NCBI RefSeq assembly: GCF_021390495.1
Contig: NZ_JAJEJP010000001.1
Span: 310,001 to 374,000, forward strand
From: Paraburkholderia sp. ZP32-5
GTDB taxonomy: Bacteria; Pseudomonadota; Gammaproteobacteria; Burkholderiales; Burkholderiaceae
DNA: 64,000 bases
Reading direction: 5' to 3'
The notes under the pieces were generated by a model. That model worked only from the letters and a program-made list of their open reading frames with translations. It was not told where the DNA came from and searched no databases. Position numbers and translations under genes: made by a program. This document shows positions 1 through 9,090 of the stretch, piece after piece. Numbering within the stretch: the stretch's first letter is position 1; every line of letters starts with the position of its first letter.

Positions 1-520
1 AACCTGGCTGGAGCGGCAGTTCGCGCGCTCGCTGCGCGTCGAGCAAGCCAACTGGGATGCCCCCGATCTCGCGTTGTGGGCGCAGTCGCTGCGCGAGTTG
101 CTGGCGCGCGAACGCGGTCCTTTCGTGCTGGCCGCGCATAGCTTCGGCTGCCTCGCGACAGCGCATGCGCTGCAGCAGGCACCGTTCGCGCACGACGTGA
201 TCGGCGTGCTATTCGTTGCGCCCGCGAGCCCGCGCAAATTCGAATTCGCGGGACCGTTCGACGCGAGGCGTGTCGGCGTGCCGTCGATTCTGATCGGCAG
301 CGAAACCGATCCGTGGATGCCGCTCGCCGATGCGCGCGATCTCGCGCGGCGTTTCGGCAGCGCGTTCGTCAATCTCGGCGACGCGGGGCATATCAACACG
401 GCGGCCGGTTTCGGTCCGTGGCCGCGCGCGAAGTATTTCATCGATACGCTCGTGCATTGCGCGGCGCCGCTGCGCTTTCGCGACGAAGCGGTGGAGGCGG
501 GGCGGCATGCGCTGGTGTGA
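1..520 (+). CDS. RBBP9/YdeN-family alpha/beta serine hydrolase (5' end outside window)
   Basis: The reading frame is already open at base 2, so the N-terminus lies before the window. The visible part reads NWDAPD then LAAHSFG, the short form of the nucleophile elbow (G/A-H-S-x-G) of RBBP9-type hydrolases. It continues with an acid loop near IGSETDPWMP and ends with the catalytic histidine in GDAGHINTAAGFGPWP, a typical RBBP9 tail. These are small (about 180-200 residue) cytosolic serine hydrolases whose substrates are mostly unknown. The next gene, a sulfate-binding protein, starts 157 bases downstream. An internal TTG at base 74 is not a plausible start because conserved sequence precedes it. 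Confidence 0.85.
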   Translation, partial: TWLERQFARSLRVEQANWDAPDLALWAQSLRELLARERGPFVLAAHSFGCLATAHALQQAPFAHDVIGVLFVAPASPRKFEFAGPFDARRVGVPSILIGSETDPWMPLADARDLARRFGSAFVNLGDAGHINTAAGFGPWPRAKYFIDTLVHCAAPLRFRDEAVEAGRHALV

Positions 521-676
521 GCAGCTGGTTAGCCTCTTATGTGAGTAATTCGCCGCGCTCTGGCCGCGCGGCGTGGCAAGACAACGCGCGGCTCGCGCGG
601 TAAGCGATCCGTTAGAATCCCGCATCGCGCCGCGCGCTGGCGGCCACTGGTTTTTATCATCGACAGGCGGGGAAAA

Positions 677-1720
677 ATGAAGGGCAACACGGGGACATCT
701 CGCCGGCTCGCAGCCGGCATCACGGCGTTGATGCTCATGATCACGCTTACGTTCGCGTTCGGCGGCATACCGGCTGCGCACGCGGATACGTCGCTGCTGA
801 ACGTGTCGTATGACGTGACGCGCGAACTCTACAAGGACATCAACGCGGGTTTCATCGCCGCCTATAAGCAGAAGAGCGGCGAGACGGTAGCGGTGCGACA
901 GTCGCACGGCGCGTCAAGCGCGCAGGCGCTGTCGGTGCTGCAAGGTCTGCAGGCCGACGTCGTGACGATGAACCAGCCGAACGATATCGATCTGCTCGCG
1001 GAAAAGGGGCACCTGGTGCCCGCGAACTGGCGCACGCGTCTGCCGGACGATAGCGCGCCGTACACGACGACGATGGTCTTTCTCGTGCGCAAGGGCAATC
1101 CGAAGCACATCAAGGATTGGGACGATCTCGCGAAGCCCGGCATCCAGGCGGTGATCGCGAATCCGAAGACGTCGGGCAACGGCCGCTACACGTATCTCGC
1201 CGCGTGGGGCTATCGCAAGCAGCACGGCGGCACCGATGCGCAGGCGCTCGATTTCGTGAAAGCGATCTTCCGCAACGTGCCGGTGCTCGATACCGGCGGA
1301 CGCGGCGCGACGACCACGTTCACGCAGCGCGGTATCGGCGATGTGCTGGTCACGTTCGAAAACGAAGTGTCGCTGATCGACACGGGCGTCGGCGCGGGCA
1401 GCTACGAAGCGGTGTATCCGTCGGTGAGCCTGCTTGCAGCGCCGCCGGTATCGATCGTCGATAAGGTCGTCGACAAGCGCGGCACGCGCAAGGAGGCGCA
1501 GGCGTACGTCGACTATCTGTGGTCTCCGGCCGGGCAGGAAATCATCGCGCAGCACCATCTGCGTCCGCGCGATAAAAACGTGCTCGCGAAGCACGCCGCC
1601 GAGTTCAAGCCGATCAAAACCTTCACGGTCGAAGAGATGTTCGGCGGCTGGCAGAAAGCGCAGGACACGCATTTCTCCGATGGCGGCACGTTCGATCAGA
1701 TCATCGTCGACCGGAAGTAA
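677..1720 (+). CDS. sbp: Sulfate/thiosulfate ABC transporter periplasmic binding protein
   Basis: The product has 347 residues, the usual size for Sbp/CysP. Residues 1-37 form a signal peptide (basic start, hydrophobic core, AHA/D cleavage). The mature protein begins with LLNVSYDVTRELY and carries VRQSHGASSAQA, VTMNQPNDID and NPKTSGNGRYTYLAAWG, all hallmarks of sulfate-binding proteins. It captures sulfate in the periplasm for a CysTWA permease. No cysT, cysW or cysA follows: a bidirectional terminator lies 28 bases downstream, so the gene is monocistronic here and must work with a transporter encoded elsewhere. A purine-rich stretch (GGGGAAAA) precedes the ATG. A TAGAAT -10-like box sits at 613-618. 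Confidence 0.93.
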   Translation: MKGNTGTSRRLAAGITALMLMITLTFAFGGIPAAHADTSLLNVSYDVTRELYKDINAGFIAAYKQKSGETVAVRQSHGASSAQALSVLQGLQADVVTMNQPNDIDLLAEKGHLVPANWRTRLPDDSAPYTTTMVFLVRKGNPKHIKDWDDLAKPGIQAVIANPKTSGNGRYTYLAAWGYRKQHGGTDAQALDFVKAIFRNVPVLDTGGRGATTTFTQRGIGDVLVTFENEVSLIDTGVGAGSYEAVYPSVSLLAAPPVSIVDKVVDKRGTRKEAQAYVDYLWSPAGQEIIAQHHLRPRDKNVLAKHAAEFKPIKTFTVEEMFGGWQKAQDTHFSDGGTFDQIIVDRK

Positions 1721-1747
1721 ATGTCGAACTGAGTGGTGCAAGAAAAA

Positions 1748-1781
1748 GGCTGCCTCGCGGTATCGCGAGGCAGCCTTTTTT
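1748..1781. terminator. Bidirectional rho-independent terminator between sbp and the bio operon
   Basis: A perfect 12-bp stem (1748-1759 with 1764-1775) and 4-base loop is followed by six T on the plus strand and preceded by five A, which become a T-run on the minus strand. It lies 28 bases after sbp and 53 bases after the bioB stop, so it can end both convergent transcripts. Confidence 0.95.
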
Positions 1782-1833
1782 CATGCGCGTGTGTGAATTG
1801 CCCTGCTAAGCATTGCCCTGCTAGAGCGTCCGC

Positions 1834-2913
1834 TCAGTTCGCAGCCGTATGACTATGCCCGCAGCCGGCGTCGCAACCGCTTTGTTCGACCGGCATCTGC
1901 TGCGCGGCTTCCGCGCGAATGCCCAGACGCGCGAGCAGTTTGCGGTCTGCTTCCGCCTGCGGATTGCTGGTCGTCAGCAACTGGTCGCCGTAGAAAATCG
2001 AATTCGCGCCGGCGAGGAAGCACATCGCCTGCAACGCTTCGTCCATCTGCTCGCGACCGGCCGACAGACGCACCATCGCGCGCGGCATCGTGATGCGCGC
2101 AATCGCGATCGTGCGCACGAATTCGAACGGATCGATCGCTTCGGTGCCGGTCAGCGGCGTGCCTTGCACCTGCACCAGATTGTTGATCGGCACCGACTCC
2201 GGATACGGGTCCATGTTCGCGAGTTGCGCGAGCAGCCCCGCGCGCTCGCGGCGCGATTCGCCGAGGCCGACGATGCCGCCGCAGCACACGTTGATACCGG
2301 CGTCGCGCACGCGCTCCAGCGTGTCGAGCCGGTCCTGGTACGTGCGCGTCGAAATGATCTGACCGTAGAACTCGGGCGACGTATCGAGGTTGTGGTTGTA
2401 GTAGTCGAGGCCCGCGTCGCGCAGCGCCTGGGCCTGGTGCGTTTCGAGCATGCCGAGCGTCACGCAGGTTTCGAGGCCCATCGCCTTGACGCCGCGGATC
2501 ATGTCCTTGATCGGTTCGAGATGGCGATCCTTCGGATTACGCCATGCGGCGCCCATGCAGAAGCGCGTCGCGCCGTTGTCTTTCGCGACCTTGGCGGCGG
2601 CGAGCACGTCGTTGACGGCCATCAGCTTGTCGGCTTCGAGACCGGTGTCGTGATGCACCGATTGCGGACAGTACGCGCAATCCTCTTCGCAGCCGCCGGT
2701 CTTGATCGACAGCAGCGTCGACAGTTGCACCGCATTGGCATCGAAGTTCTCGCGATGCGTTTGCTGCGCGCGAAACAGCAGATCGTTAAACGGCAGTTCG
2801 TACAGCGCGACGATGTCGGCGACGCGCCAGCGCGCGAGCGGCTTCGCATCAACGGCTACTGCGTTGTTCGGAGTGTTGCTGAGCGCGTCTGGGGTGATAT
2901 TCAGTTGCGTCAT
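1834..2913 (-). CDS. bioB: Biotin synthase
   Basis: This radical-SAM enzyme inserts sulfur into dethiobiotin, the last step of biotin synthesis. The product has 359 residues. The C75-x3-C79-x2-C82 motif (CEEDCAYC) binds the SAM-cleaving 4Fe-4S cluster. [13 protein letters not shown] and the C-terminal [12 protein letters not shown] are conserved BioB sequences, the latter close to the 2Fe-2S site. The last residues, CDAGCGHSH, add a Cys/His-rich tail common in beta-proteobacterial BioB. The ATG at 2913 was chosen over an in-frame ATG at 2940 because a GAGG ribosome site stands 9 bases before it and conserved sequence begins downstream. It is the last gene of bioA-F-D-B, 33 bases after bioD. 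Confidence 0.97.
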   Translation of the reverse strand: MTQLNITPDALSNTPNNAVAVDAKPLARWRVADIVALYELPFNDLLFRAQQTHRENFDANAVQLSTLLSIKTGGCEEDCAYCPQSVHHDTGLEADKLMAVNDVLAAAKVAKDNGATRFCMGAAWRNPKDRHLEPIKDMIRGVKAMGLETCVTLGMLETHQAQALRDAGLDYYNHNLDTSPEFYGQIISTRTYQDRLDTLERVRDAGINVCCGGIVGLGESRRERAGLLAQLANMDPYPESVPINNLVQVQGTPLTGTEAIDPFEFVRTIAIARITMPRAMVRLSAGREQMDEALQAMCFLAGANSIFYGDQLLTTSNPQAEADRKLLARLGIRAEAAQQMPVEQSGCDAGCGHSHTAAN

Positions 2914-2946
2914 GTGATCGATCCTCGTGTAGCGATGCAAAGGGGT

Positions 2947-3693
2947 TCAGCTCTGCGCCGCGTGCGCCGCGCGCAGCGTTTGCAGAAGCCGTTGAATGTC
3001 GAGCTGTTCGGCCGCCAGATCCGGTGAGATCGGACTCAGATGCGGCACGACGCCAAGTAGCGGTGCGTCGTAGGCACGCGCGAGATGCGCGCGAATCGAC
3101 GCGATGTTTTCGTCGGGGAACGTCATGTCCGGATCGATGCGATTCGCGACCCAGCCCGCGAGCGTCAGGCCGCGCGCGGCGATCGCCTCGGCGGTCAGCA
3201 GCGCGTGGCTGATGCAGCCGAGCCGCATGCCGACCACCAGCACGACCGGCAGATTCAGCGCAACCGCGAGATCGGCGGTGTCCTCGGTCGCGGTCAACGG
3301 CACGCGAAAGCCGCCGACGCCTTCGACCACCACCACGTCCGCGCGCTGCACGGCTTGCCGGTGGCATGCGACGATATGTTCGACATCGAATGTCACGTTC
3401 TCCAGCGCGGCGGCGATATGCGGCGCGGCCGGCTCCTTCAGCAGATACGGCGTGCGCATCTCCGGCGGCAGCAGCACGCTCGATGCCGCATCGAGCTGGT
3501 CCGCGTCTTCGTTGTGCAGCACGCCATCGAGTTCGAACGCGCCCGCCGCGATGGGCTTCATCGCGGCCGCTTGCAGTCCTTCGCGGACGAAGCCGCGCAA
3601 CAGCGCCGACGACACGAAGGTCTTGCCGATTTCGGTATCGGTGCCGGTGACGAACAACGACAGCGCGCTGCCTTGGTGATTCAGGTTGCTCAT
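2947..3693 (-). CDS. bioD: ATP-dependent dethiobiotin synthetase
   Basis: It closes the ureido ring of dethiobiotin from 7,8-diaminopelargonate, CO2 and ATP. The product has 248 residues. The P-loop variant GTDTEIGKT at residues 17-25 is diagnostic. KPIAAGAF and [11 protein letters not shown] match the substrate and Mg sites of BioD. The start ATG (3693) overlaps the bioF stop by four bases (ATGA), indicating translational coupling. Frames opening further upstream run inside bioF and were rejected. Confidence 0.96.
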   Translation of the reverse strand: MSNLNHQGSALSLFVTGTDTEIGKTFVSSALLRGFVREGLQAAAMKPIAAGAFELDGVLHNEDADQLDAASSVLLPPEMRTPYLLKEPAAPHIAAALENVTFDVEHIVACHRQAVQRADVVVVEGVGGFRVPLTATEDTADLAVALNLPVVLVVGMRLGCISHALLTAEAIAARGLTLAGWVANRIDPDMTFPDENIASIRAHLARAYDAPLLGVVPHLSPISPDLAAEQLDIQRLLQTLRAAHAAQS

Positions 3694-4874
3694 GCGGCGC
3701 GCGCCTCGAGTTGTCGAAGGCCGGCTTCGAGCCGGTCGAGATCCGCGTGCGAATGCGCGGCGGACAGCGAGATGCGCAGCCGCGACGTGCCGGCCGGCAC
3801 GGTCGGCGGACGGATCGCGGGCACCCACAGGCCCGCGCGATCGAGCGACGCGGCGATGTCGAGCGTCGCATCATTGGCGCCGATGATCAGCGGCTGCACG
3901 GCGGTATGCGAATCGACCGGCAGCCATCGCGTGGCTTTCAGCATCGCGCGCGTGCGTTCGATCAACTGCTGAAGGTGCGCGCGGCGCGCGTCACCTTCTT
4001 CCGAGCCGATAATGCGCAGGCTCGCCGACACCGCATGCGCGGCCGCCGGCACCGATGCTGTGGTGAAGATATACGGCCGCGCGCGCTGCACCAGCCATTC
4101 GATCACGGTGGCATGCGCAACGACGAACGCGCCCGACACACCGGCGGCCTTGCCGAGCGTGCCGATCGAAATCAGATGCGGCGAGCGCAGTGCGGCCTGC
4201 GCGATCGCGCCGCGGCCTTGCGGGCCTAGCACGCCGAAGCCGTGTGCATCGTCGACAATCAGCCATGCGCCGTGCCGTTCCGCGAGTTCGAGCAGACGCG
4301 GCAGCGGCGCGATATCGCCGTCCATGCTGAACACCGTATCGGAGACGATCACCTTCACGTCCGCGTCCGACGCTTCGAGCATCGCGCTCAACGCGTCCAT
4401 GTCGCAGTGCGGATAGATCTGCACGTCGGCGCGCGACAGCCGCGCGCCGTCGATCAGCGACGCGTGATTCAGCGCATCGGAGAACAGTGTCGTGCCGCGG
4501 CCCGCGAGCGCGGTCAGCGTCGCGAGATTGGCCATATAGCCGGTGCTGAAGTAGAGCGCGCGCGCATCGTCGACGAAGCCGCCGGCGAAGGCCGCGAGAT
4601 CGTCTTCGAGCTGCGCATGCGCGCGCGAATGGCCGCCGAGCAGATGCGAGCCGCCGCTGCCCGCGCCATACCGACGCGCGCCTTCGGCGATCGCGTCGAT
4701 CAGCTGCGGATGCGCGGCGAGACCGAGATAGTCGTTACTGGCGAAGCCGATGATCGGCCGGCCATCGACGGTCATGTGCGCGGCGCACGGCGTGTCGGTA
4801 GTGCGGCGGCGGCGGCGCAGGCCGCGCGCGTCGATGTCTTTGAGGCCTTCGGCCAGCGTGTCGAGCAGATGCAT
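3690..4874 (-). CDS. bioF: 8-amino-7-oxononanoate synthase (KAPA synthase)
   Basis: This PLP enzyme condenses pimeloyl-ACP/CoA with L-alanine, the first committed ring-forming step. The product has 394 residues, normal for BioF. It shows SNDYLGL, the glycine-rich [24 protein letters not shown] and the PLP lysine K242 in [12 protein letters not shown]. It starts one base before the bioA stop ends (TGATG overlap) and ends overlapping bioD, so the operon is tightly coupled. Confidence 0.97.
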   Translation of the reverse strand: MHLLDTLAEGLKDIDARGLRRRRRTTDTPCAAHMTVDGRPIIGFASNDYLGLAAHPQLIDAIAEGARRYGAGSGGSHLLGGHSRAHAQLEDDLAAFAGGFVDDARALYFSTGYMANLATLTALAGRGTTLFSDALNHASLIDGARLSRADVQIYPHCDMDALSAMLEASDADVKVIVSDTVFSMDGDIAPLPRLLELAERHGAWLIVDDAHGFGVLGPQGRGAIAQAALRSPHLISIGTLGKAAGVSGAFVVAHATVIEWLVQRARPYIFTTASVPAAAHAVSASLRIIGSEEGDARRAHLQQLIERTRAMLKATRWLPVDSHTAVQPLIIGANDATLDIAASLDRAGLWVPAIRPPTVPAGTSRLRISLSAAHSHADLDRLEAGLRQLEARAA

Positions 4875-6259
4875 CAGCGGGTCTCCGCGAGTGTTGCGTC
4901 GAAGGTGTCGCGCGTGCGCGCGGCGAGCAGCGCGAGTTCTTCGTCGTCGAGGATATACGGCGGCATCAGGTACACGGTGGTGCCGATCGGGCGCAGCAGC
5001 AGTTCGCGTTGCAACGCGTTTTCGAAGAAGCGCCGCGAAAAAGTCTTCGCAAGCTGAGGATCGTCGATCGCCGCGTCGAACGCGAAGATCGTGCCGCGCT
5101 GACGCAGATTGCGCACCTGCGCATGGTCGCCGAGCGGCGCGAGCGCGGCCTTCAGCGTTTCAGCTTTGCGTGCGTTCGCGGCGAGCACGTCATCGCTTTC
5201 GAACAGATCGAGCGTGGCGAGCGCCGCGCGGCATGCGAGCGGATTGCCGGTGTACGAATGCGAATGCAGGAAGCCGCGCGCGGTGTCGTCGTGATAGAAG
5301 GCTTCGAAAATTTCGTCGCGCGACAACACGATCGACAGCGGCAGATAGCCGCCGCTAATGCCTTTCGACAGACATAAAAAGTCCGGCCACACGCCGGCCT
5401 GCTCGCACGCGAAGAAGGTGCCGGTGCGCCCGCAGCCGACCGCGATTTCGTCGGCGATCAGATGCACGCCGTACTGGTCGCACAGCGCGCGCAGGCCGGC
5501 GACATACGACGCGTCGTGCATCGCCATGCCGGCCGCGCATTGCACCAGCGGCTCGACGATCAGCGCGGCGATGTGGTTCGCGCGTGCGTCGAATAGCGTG
5601 CGCACGTTATCGAGCGCGCGGCGCGCGACGTCGGCGGCAGATTCGCCCGCTTGCGCGAGCCGCGCATCGGGCGACGCGACTACATGCGCGTGGCGAATCA
5701 GCGGATCGTACGCATCCTTGAATAGCGCGACGTCCGTCACGCCGAGCGCGCCGATGGTCTCGCCGTGGTAGCTGTTGGCCACGCAGACGAATTCCTGCTT
5801 GTCGGCGAAGCCCCGGTTGCGCCAGCTATGGAAGCTCATCTTCAGCGCGATCTCGACCGCCGACGCGCCATCCGACGCAAAGAACGTGTGGCCGAGCATA
5901 TTGCCGGTCAACGCATGCAGACGTTCGGCGAGTTCGACCGCGGGCTCATGCGTACAGCCTGCCAGCATCGCGTGTTCGAGCGTATCGAGCTGGTCTTTCA
6001 GCGCCGCGTTGATGCGCGGGTTCGCGTGGCCGAACAGATTGACCCACCACGAGCTGATCGCATCCAGATAGCGATGGCCGGCGCGGTCGTAGAGCCACGC
6101 GCCCTGACCGCGCGCGACGGGCACGAGCGGCAGACGTTCGTGATGCTTCATCTGCGTACACGGATGCCACACCGCGCGCAGGCTGCGGGCGACCCAATCT
6201 TCAGGGCTGGCCTGTGGGGCGACTGACGGTGCGATCGAGGGGACTGCCGGGTTTTCCAA
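4874..6259 (-). CDS. bioA: Adenosylmethionine-8-amino-7-oxononanoate aminotransferase
   Basis: This PLP transaminase uses SAM as amino donor to make 7,8-diaminopelargonate. The product has 461 residues. WHPCTQM at 31-37, [23 protein letters not shown], the PLP-binding aspartate D270 in IADE and the lysine K299 in LSKGISGG are all intact. The only workable start is a TTG at 6257-6259 with GGAG seven bases upstream; the first in-frame ATG (residue 37) would remove the conserved HPCTQM motif. It is the first gene of the bio operon, whose promoter must lie in 6260-6680. A weak start codon on the first gene may limit enzyme level (inference). Confidence 0.96.
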   Translation of the reverse strand: MENPAVPSIAPSVAPQASPEDWVARSLRAVWHPCTQMKHHERLPLVPVARGQGAWLYDRAGHRYLDAISSWWVNLFGHANPRINAALKDQLDTLEHAMLAGCTHEPAVELAERLHALTGNMLGHTFFASDGASAVEIALKMSFHSWRNRGFADKQEFVCVANSYHGETIGALGVTDVALFKDAYDPLIRHAHVVASPDARLAQAGESAADVARRALDNVRTLFDARANHIAALIVEPLVQCAAGMAMHDASYVAGLRALCDQYGVHLIADEIAVGCGRTGTFFACEQAGVWPDFLCLSKGISGGYLPLSIVLSRDEIFEAFYHDDTARGFLHSHSYTGNPLACRAALATLDLFESDDVLAANARKAETLKAALAPLGDHAQVRNLRQRGTIFAFDAAIDDPQLAKTFSRRFFENALQRELLLRPIGTTVYLMPPYILDDEELALLAARTRDTFDATLAETR

Positions 6260-6552
6260 AGGGGTACTCCAGGGTGCTTTGCTTGCTGCTCACCGCCACT
6301 CGCCTGCGCTCACGCAAGAGAGCCGTTTCGAGCCCTGTTTGAAGGGCATTTTTCGCTACGCCATGTCTTTCCATGGGAGACGGCGCGCGAGTTTGATGAG
6401 TGCGCGGGGTCGAGATTAGCGGTTTATTGAGCCGCGCGCACCTGCGGAAAAATAGGCGCTTTTCCTTGCTGGTCCGAGGTTCGGCGCTGTTCGACACAGC
6501 TAGAACGAGTTCGGGATCGAAGCTCGCTGATCGATGCAGATGACGACGTCAA

Positions 6553-6569
6553 AGTAATGGGCTATTACT
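6553..6569. promoter_or_regulatory. Candidate operator: 17-bp palindrome upstream of bioA
   Basis: The site is AGTAAT, a five-base spacer GGGCT, then ATTACT: perfect 6-bp inverted arms in AT-rich DNA, about 290 bases upstream of the bioA start. The arms stand out from the GC-rich surroundings. The factor is unknown and the link to biotin control is inference. Confidence 0.3.
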
Positions 6570-6606
6570 GGCGAGAATCTGCCGCGGGCGGAGTTTTTTC
6601 CGGCGT

Positions 6607-6640
6607 CAAAACAAAAAGGCCTGCTGAAACAGCAGGCCTT
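6607..6640 (-). terminator. Rho-independent terminator of the exported hydrolase gene
   Basis: An 11-bp perfect stem (6616-6626 with 6630-6640) with a 3-base loop is followed on the minus strand by TTTG and TTTTG. It lies 41 bases after the hydrolase stop. Confidence 0.85.
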
Positions 6641-6680
6641 CATGGATCAGAACCGGTTCTATCCCGCTTCTATCCGCCCG

Positions 6681-8015
6681 TCACTCGCGGCTCGCCAGAG
6701 CATGCCGGCCATCGGCATCGGCTGCCGGCGCGGCGCTATCCGCATTCGCCGTCTGCGAACCCTGGTTGCCCCACACGACCGAGTTGTCGACCGCATAGAG
6801 CCGGCACGGATCGGAACTCTGCTTCTGGCAGTTGGCGATCGCGACCGACATCGGATCGTCGCCGCCCTCGGCCCACGACCATGCGCCCGAATCCGACACT
6901 GCGAACGCGCGGCTCGGATACTGATGCAGGAAGTTGCGATAGCCGTTGCGGCCCGCTTCGTCGACGTAGGGCACCGCATCGACCGCATCGAGCGACGCGA
7001 AGCCGGTCGGCTTCGGCGCGGCCGGATCGGCGACGTGATACTGCACGGCCGTCGGCATGCCGGCGCGCGCGAGGAACGACTCGACGGCCGGCCACCATAC
7101 GTGCACGCCATCGCGGTCGCCGACGAGCCGATGCGCGTCGTTCTTGTAGCTGCCGAAATCGATCATCTTCGCGCCCGCGCCGTGCGCGCCATACGCGGCG
7201 TACATGTTGGCGACGAGCTGCGGGTTCCAGACCGAATCGTTATCGCCGTACAGCCACAGCGACGGCACCTTGGTCTTTTCGCCATACGCGCCGAATGCAC
7301 GCGTCAGATTGCCTTGCCAGTCTTCGCACGCGTCCTGACGCAGGCCGCCCGAGAAGTTGATCAGCGCGCGCACGCCCGGCGCGGCTTCGGTGCCGTAGGC
7401 GATCGTCGCGAGACCGCCATGCGACGTGCCGGCCACCGCGATGTGCGTGGCGTCGACATACGGTTGCTTCGACATGTAATTGATCGTCGCGGCGACGTCG
7501 CCGGCCTGGCCCAGGCCATTCGCTTCGACGTCGCAGCCGTCCTGCTCATACACGCCGTCCGAGTGGCCGAAGCCCTGGCGGTTCGGCGCGACCACCACGT
7601 AGCCGCGGCGCACGAATTCACGCGCGAACGGCAGCGGGTCGCTGCGTTCCTGGACGTGCGGATCGCCCGGAATCTTGCCGTGGTTGAACACGATCATCGG
7701 GAACGGGCCGGGGCCGTCCGGTTTGTAGATCGTCGTTTCGAGCGTGATCGTGCCGTCGGCGTCGACCGGCACGCGGATGATCTGTTCGTTCAGGTGCGCG
7801 GTAGGCAGATATACATCGTCGCCGAGCGAGAGGCGCGGCACGCGTGCGCGCGACAGCGGTCCTGCCTGGGTGTCGTTGAGCGGCGCGGAGCCGAAGGCGG
7901 CAGTACGCGTGACGGAAGGCGCAGCGGCGAGCGGATCGGCGTGCGCGATCGCAACGGCGCAAGTGGCCGCGGCGCAGATCGCCGCACACTTCGTCAGTAC
8001 CTTGCTCAACCCCAT
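6681..8015 (-). CDS. Exported alpha/beta hydrolase (dienelactone-hydrolase/esterase-like)
   Basis: The product has 444 residues with an N-terminal signal peptide (residues 1-26, core LTKCAAICAAATCAVAIAHA). The fold is shown by MIVFNHGKIPGDPHVQ (oxyanion-hole strand), VVVAPNRQGFGHSDG, the nucleophile elbow GTSHGGLAT and LWLYGDNDSVWNP (acid loop). A histidine candidate follows in KNDAHRLVGDRDG. Such enzymes are periplasmic or secreted esterases or peptidases; the substrate cannot be told. The C-terminal about 150 residues are not a standard hydrolase core and contain PYVDEAGRNGYRNFLHQYPSRAF, which resembles the tail of uncharacterised Burkholderia dienelactone-hydrolase-family proteins. It is monocistronic with its own terminator; a strong hairpin lies 112 bases upstream of its ATG. 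Confidence 0.8.
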   Translation of the reverse strand: MGLSKVLTKCAAICAAATCAVAIAHADPLAAAPSVTRTAAFGSAPLNDTQAGPLSRARVPRLSLGDDVYLPTAHLNEQIIRVPVDADGTITLETTIYKPDGPGPFPMIVFNHGKIPGDPHVQERSDPLPFAREFVRRGYVVVAPNRQGFGHSDGVYEQDGCDVEANGLGQAGDVAATINYMSKQPYVDATHIAVAGTSHGGLATIAYGTEAAPGVRALINFSGGLRQDACEDWQGNLTRAFGAYGEKTKVPSLWLYGDNDSVWNPQLVANMYAAYGAHGAGAKMIDFGSYKNDAHRLVGDRDGVHVWWPAVESFLARAGMPTAVQYHVADPAAPKPTGFASLDAVDAVPYVDEAGRNGYRNFLHQYPSRAFAVSDSGAWSWAEGGDDPMSVAIANCQKQSSDPCRLYAVDNSVVWGNQGSQTANADSAAPAADADGRHALASRE

Positions 8016-8126
8016 TGACGCACCCGCCTTAGAGACCTGTCCCGAACTCCGTGCGATCTGTCTGTCGAAATTCGCAGCTCACAATCTGCTTACGCTCGCG
8101 TTTTCGACACACAAACTCACTCGCAT

Positions 8127-8151
8127 GCGTAGTGCGCGAAGCGCACTACGC
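8127..8151. repeat. Perfect 11-bp inverted repeat with 3-base loop
   Basis: GCGTAGTGCGC and GCGCACTACGC are separated by GAA. There is no T-run on either side, so it is not a standard terminator. It lies 112 bases upstream of the exported hydrolase start, where it could be an operator or a 5' UTR structure. Confidence 0.6.
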
Positions 8152-8381
8152 CAATCGAGATCGCACGGGATGAACCCAACGGCCGACGCGACCCCACGCG
8201 CCGATGATGAGCGTCACCTGATGCGTTCTTGAACCGCCGCAGCTCGCCCCGATGGAGTGGCCGGCACGGTTTCCTGTCGCATCGTGCGAAGCGGGTAAGG
8301 CTCGCTGTCGCAACGTGACGTCATGGAACAACGGGGTCATCCTGGCACGCCAATTTTGTTTTGGGCAATCAAGGAGAACCC

Positions 8382-8534
8382 GTGTCGCAAAAATTGCCGC
8401 GTCACGTGGGAGGGCTCGAAAGCCTTGCCTGGCGGGGCTTTGCGGCGCATGGCCGAGGCTCACGGAAAAATCGGATTGCGGTGCTGTCGCGCGATGCCGA
8501 CAAAGAAAAGGCCCTCGATGAGGGCCTCGTTTGA
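8382..8534 (+). CDS. Possible small protein, 50 residues, unknown
   Basis: A GTG codon is preceded at seven bases by AAGGAGA, the best ribosome site in this gap. The frame gives a basic 50-residue peptide (start MSQKLPRHVGG, end KALDEGLV) with no signal peptide, membrane segment or known motif. Its last codons overlap a hairpin that works as a terminator on the other strand. It may be chance; only the ribosome site and the intergenic position support it. Confidence 0.3.
   Translation: MSQKLPRHVGGLESLAWRGFAAHGRGSRKNRIAVLSRDADKEKALDEGLV
8501..8527 (-). terminator. Terminator of the MerR-led catabolic operon
   Basis: An 8-bp stem AGGCCCTC/GAGGGCCT with a GAT loop (8509-8527) is followed on the minus strand by TTTCTTTG. 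It lies about 100 bases after the last gene of the operon. Confidence 0.75.
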
Positions 8535-8627
8535 AGCGGTGGGAAGCGTGTTGTCAGATCGTGAAAGACAGTGGAAAGCCCGTTTTCATATTGCACTGTC
8601 ATCTGGCCGACGAGTGGCGATGGACGA

Positions 8628-9083
8628 CTACTCGCTCACATCGCCATCCACATAACGCCAGCGTCCGTCTTCGCCTCGCGCGAAGCGGCTCAGTTCGTGC
8701 AGCCGATGCGCGCGTCCGCCGACCTTGTAGCGGGCGACAAATTCGACGGTCGCGTGATCGGCGTCGCTTTGTGCGAACGCCTTGATCTGCAAGCCAAGCC
8801 AACGCGGCGCGTCGGGCGCGGCGGGGTCCGCGTCGAGATCGGCGGGGCAGGTGCGTGGGTCCCACGTGGCGCGCAGATAGTCGGTGGCGCCGAGCACGTA
8901 CGCGCTATAGCGTGAGCGCATCAGTTCGAGCGCGCGTGGCGCCGCTTCGCCGCCGTCGATATAGCGGCCACAGCACTGCGCGAAGCGCGGCGCCTTTGCA
9001 GCGGCACCGCCGCGCGCTTCGGGCGTGGCACCGCCGCACGGACAGTCGGCGGGTCGTTGCTGCGACAACAAAGGCTTGGTCAT
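8628..9083 (-). CDS. ychJ: YchJ-family (UPF0225) protein with SEC-C-like cysteine motif
   Basis: The 151-residue product opens with CPCGG, then FAQCCGRYIDGG, the paired cysteine motifs of the YchJ/SEC-C type that probably bind zinc. These are followed by the YchJ signature MRSRYSAYVLGATDYLRATWDP and a C-terminal beta domain (HELSRFARGEDGRWRYVDGD). The function of YchJ is unknown. The gene starts eight bases after the acyl-CoA dehydrogenase stop and is the last gene of the operon. Confidence 0.88.
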   Translation of the reverse strand: MTKPLLSQQRPADCPCGGATPEARGGAAAKAPRFAQCCGRYIDGGEAAPRALELMRSRYSAYVLGATDYLRATWDPRTCPADLDADPAAPDAPRWLGLQIKAFAQSDADHATVEFVARYKVGGRAHRLHELSRFARGEDGRWRYVDGDVSE

Positions 9084-9090
9084 TGGAATT

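Larger units (their letters stand above)
6260..6680. other. Intergenic region holding the bio operon promoter side and a hydrolase terminator
   Basis: The 421 bases show no convincing gene. The half nearest the esterase gene is AT-richer than its surroundings. It contains a palindrome (6553-6569), a TTGACG hexamer reading toward bioA around 6545-6552, and the terminator of the exported hydrolase at 6607-6640. No recognisable BirA, BioR or BioQ operator was found by eye. Confidence 0.5.
8016..8627. other. Intergenic stretch with hairpin, possible small ORF and terminator
   Basis: These 612 bases contain no long gene. They hold an 11-bp hairpin (8127-8151), an AT-rich patch (8351-8370), a GTG-started 50-codon frame with a good ribosome site (8382-8534) and a minus-strand terminator (8501-8527) that serves the YchJ-like gene. 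The remaining frames have no family signature. Confidence 0.5.

Noticed and set aside
1849..3027. A 392-codon plus-strand frame
   Set aside because: Antisense to bioB, whose motifs are complete.
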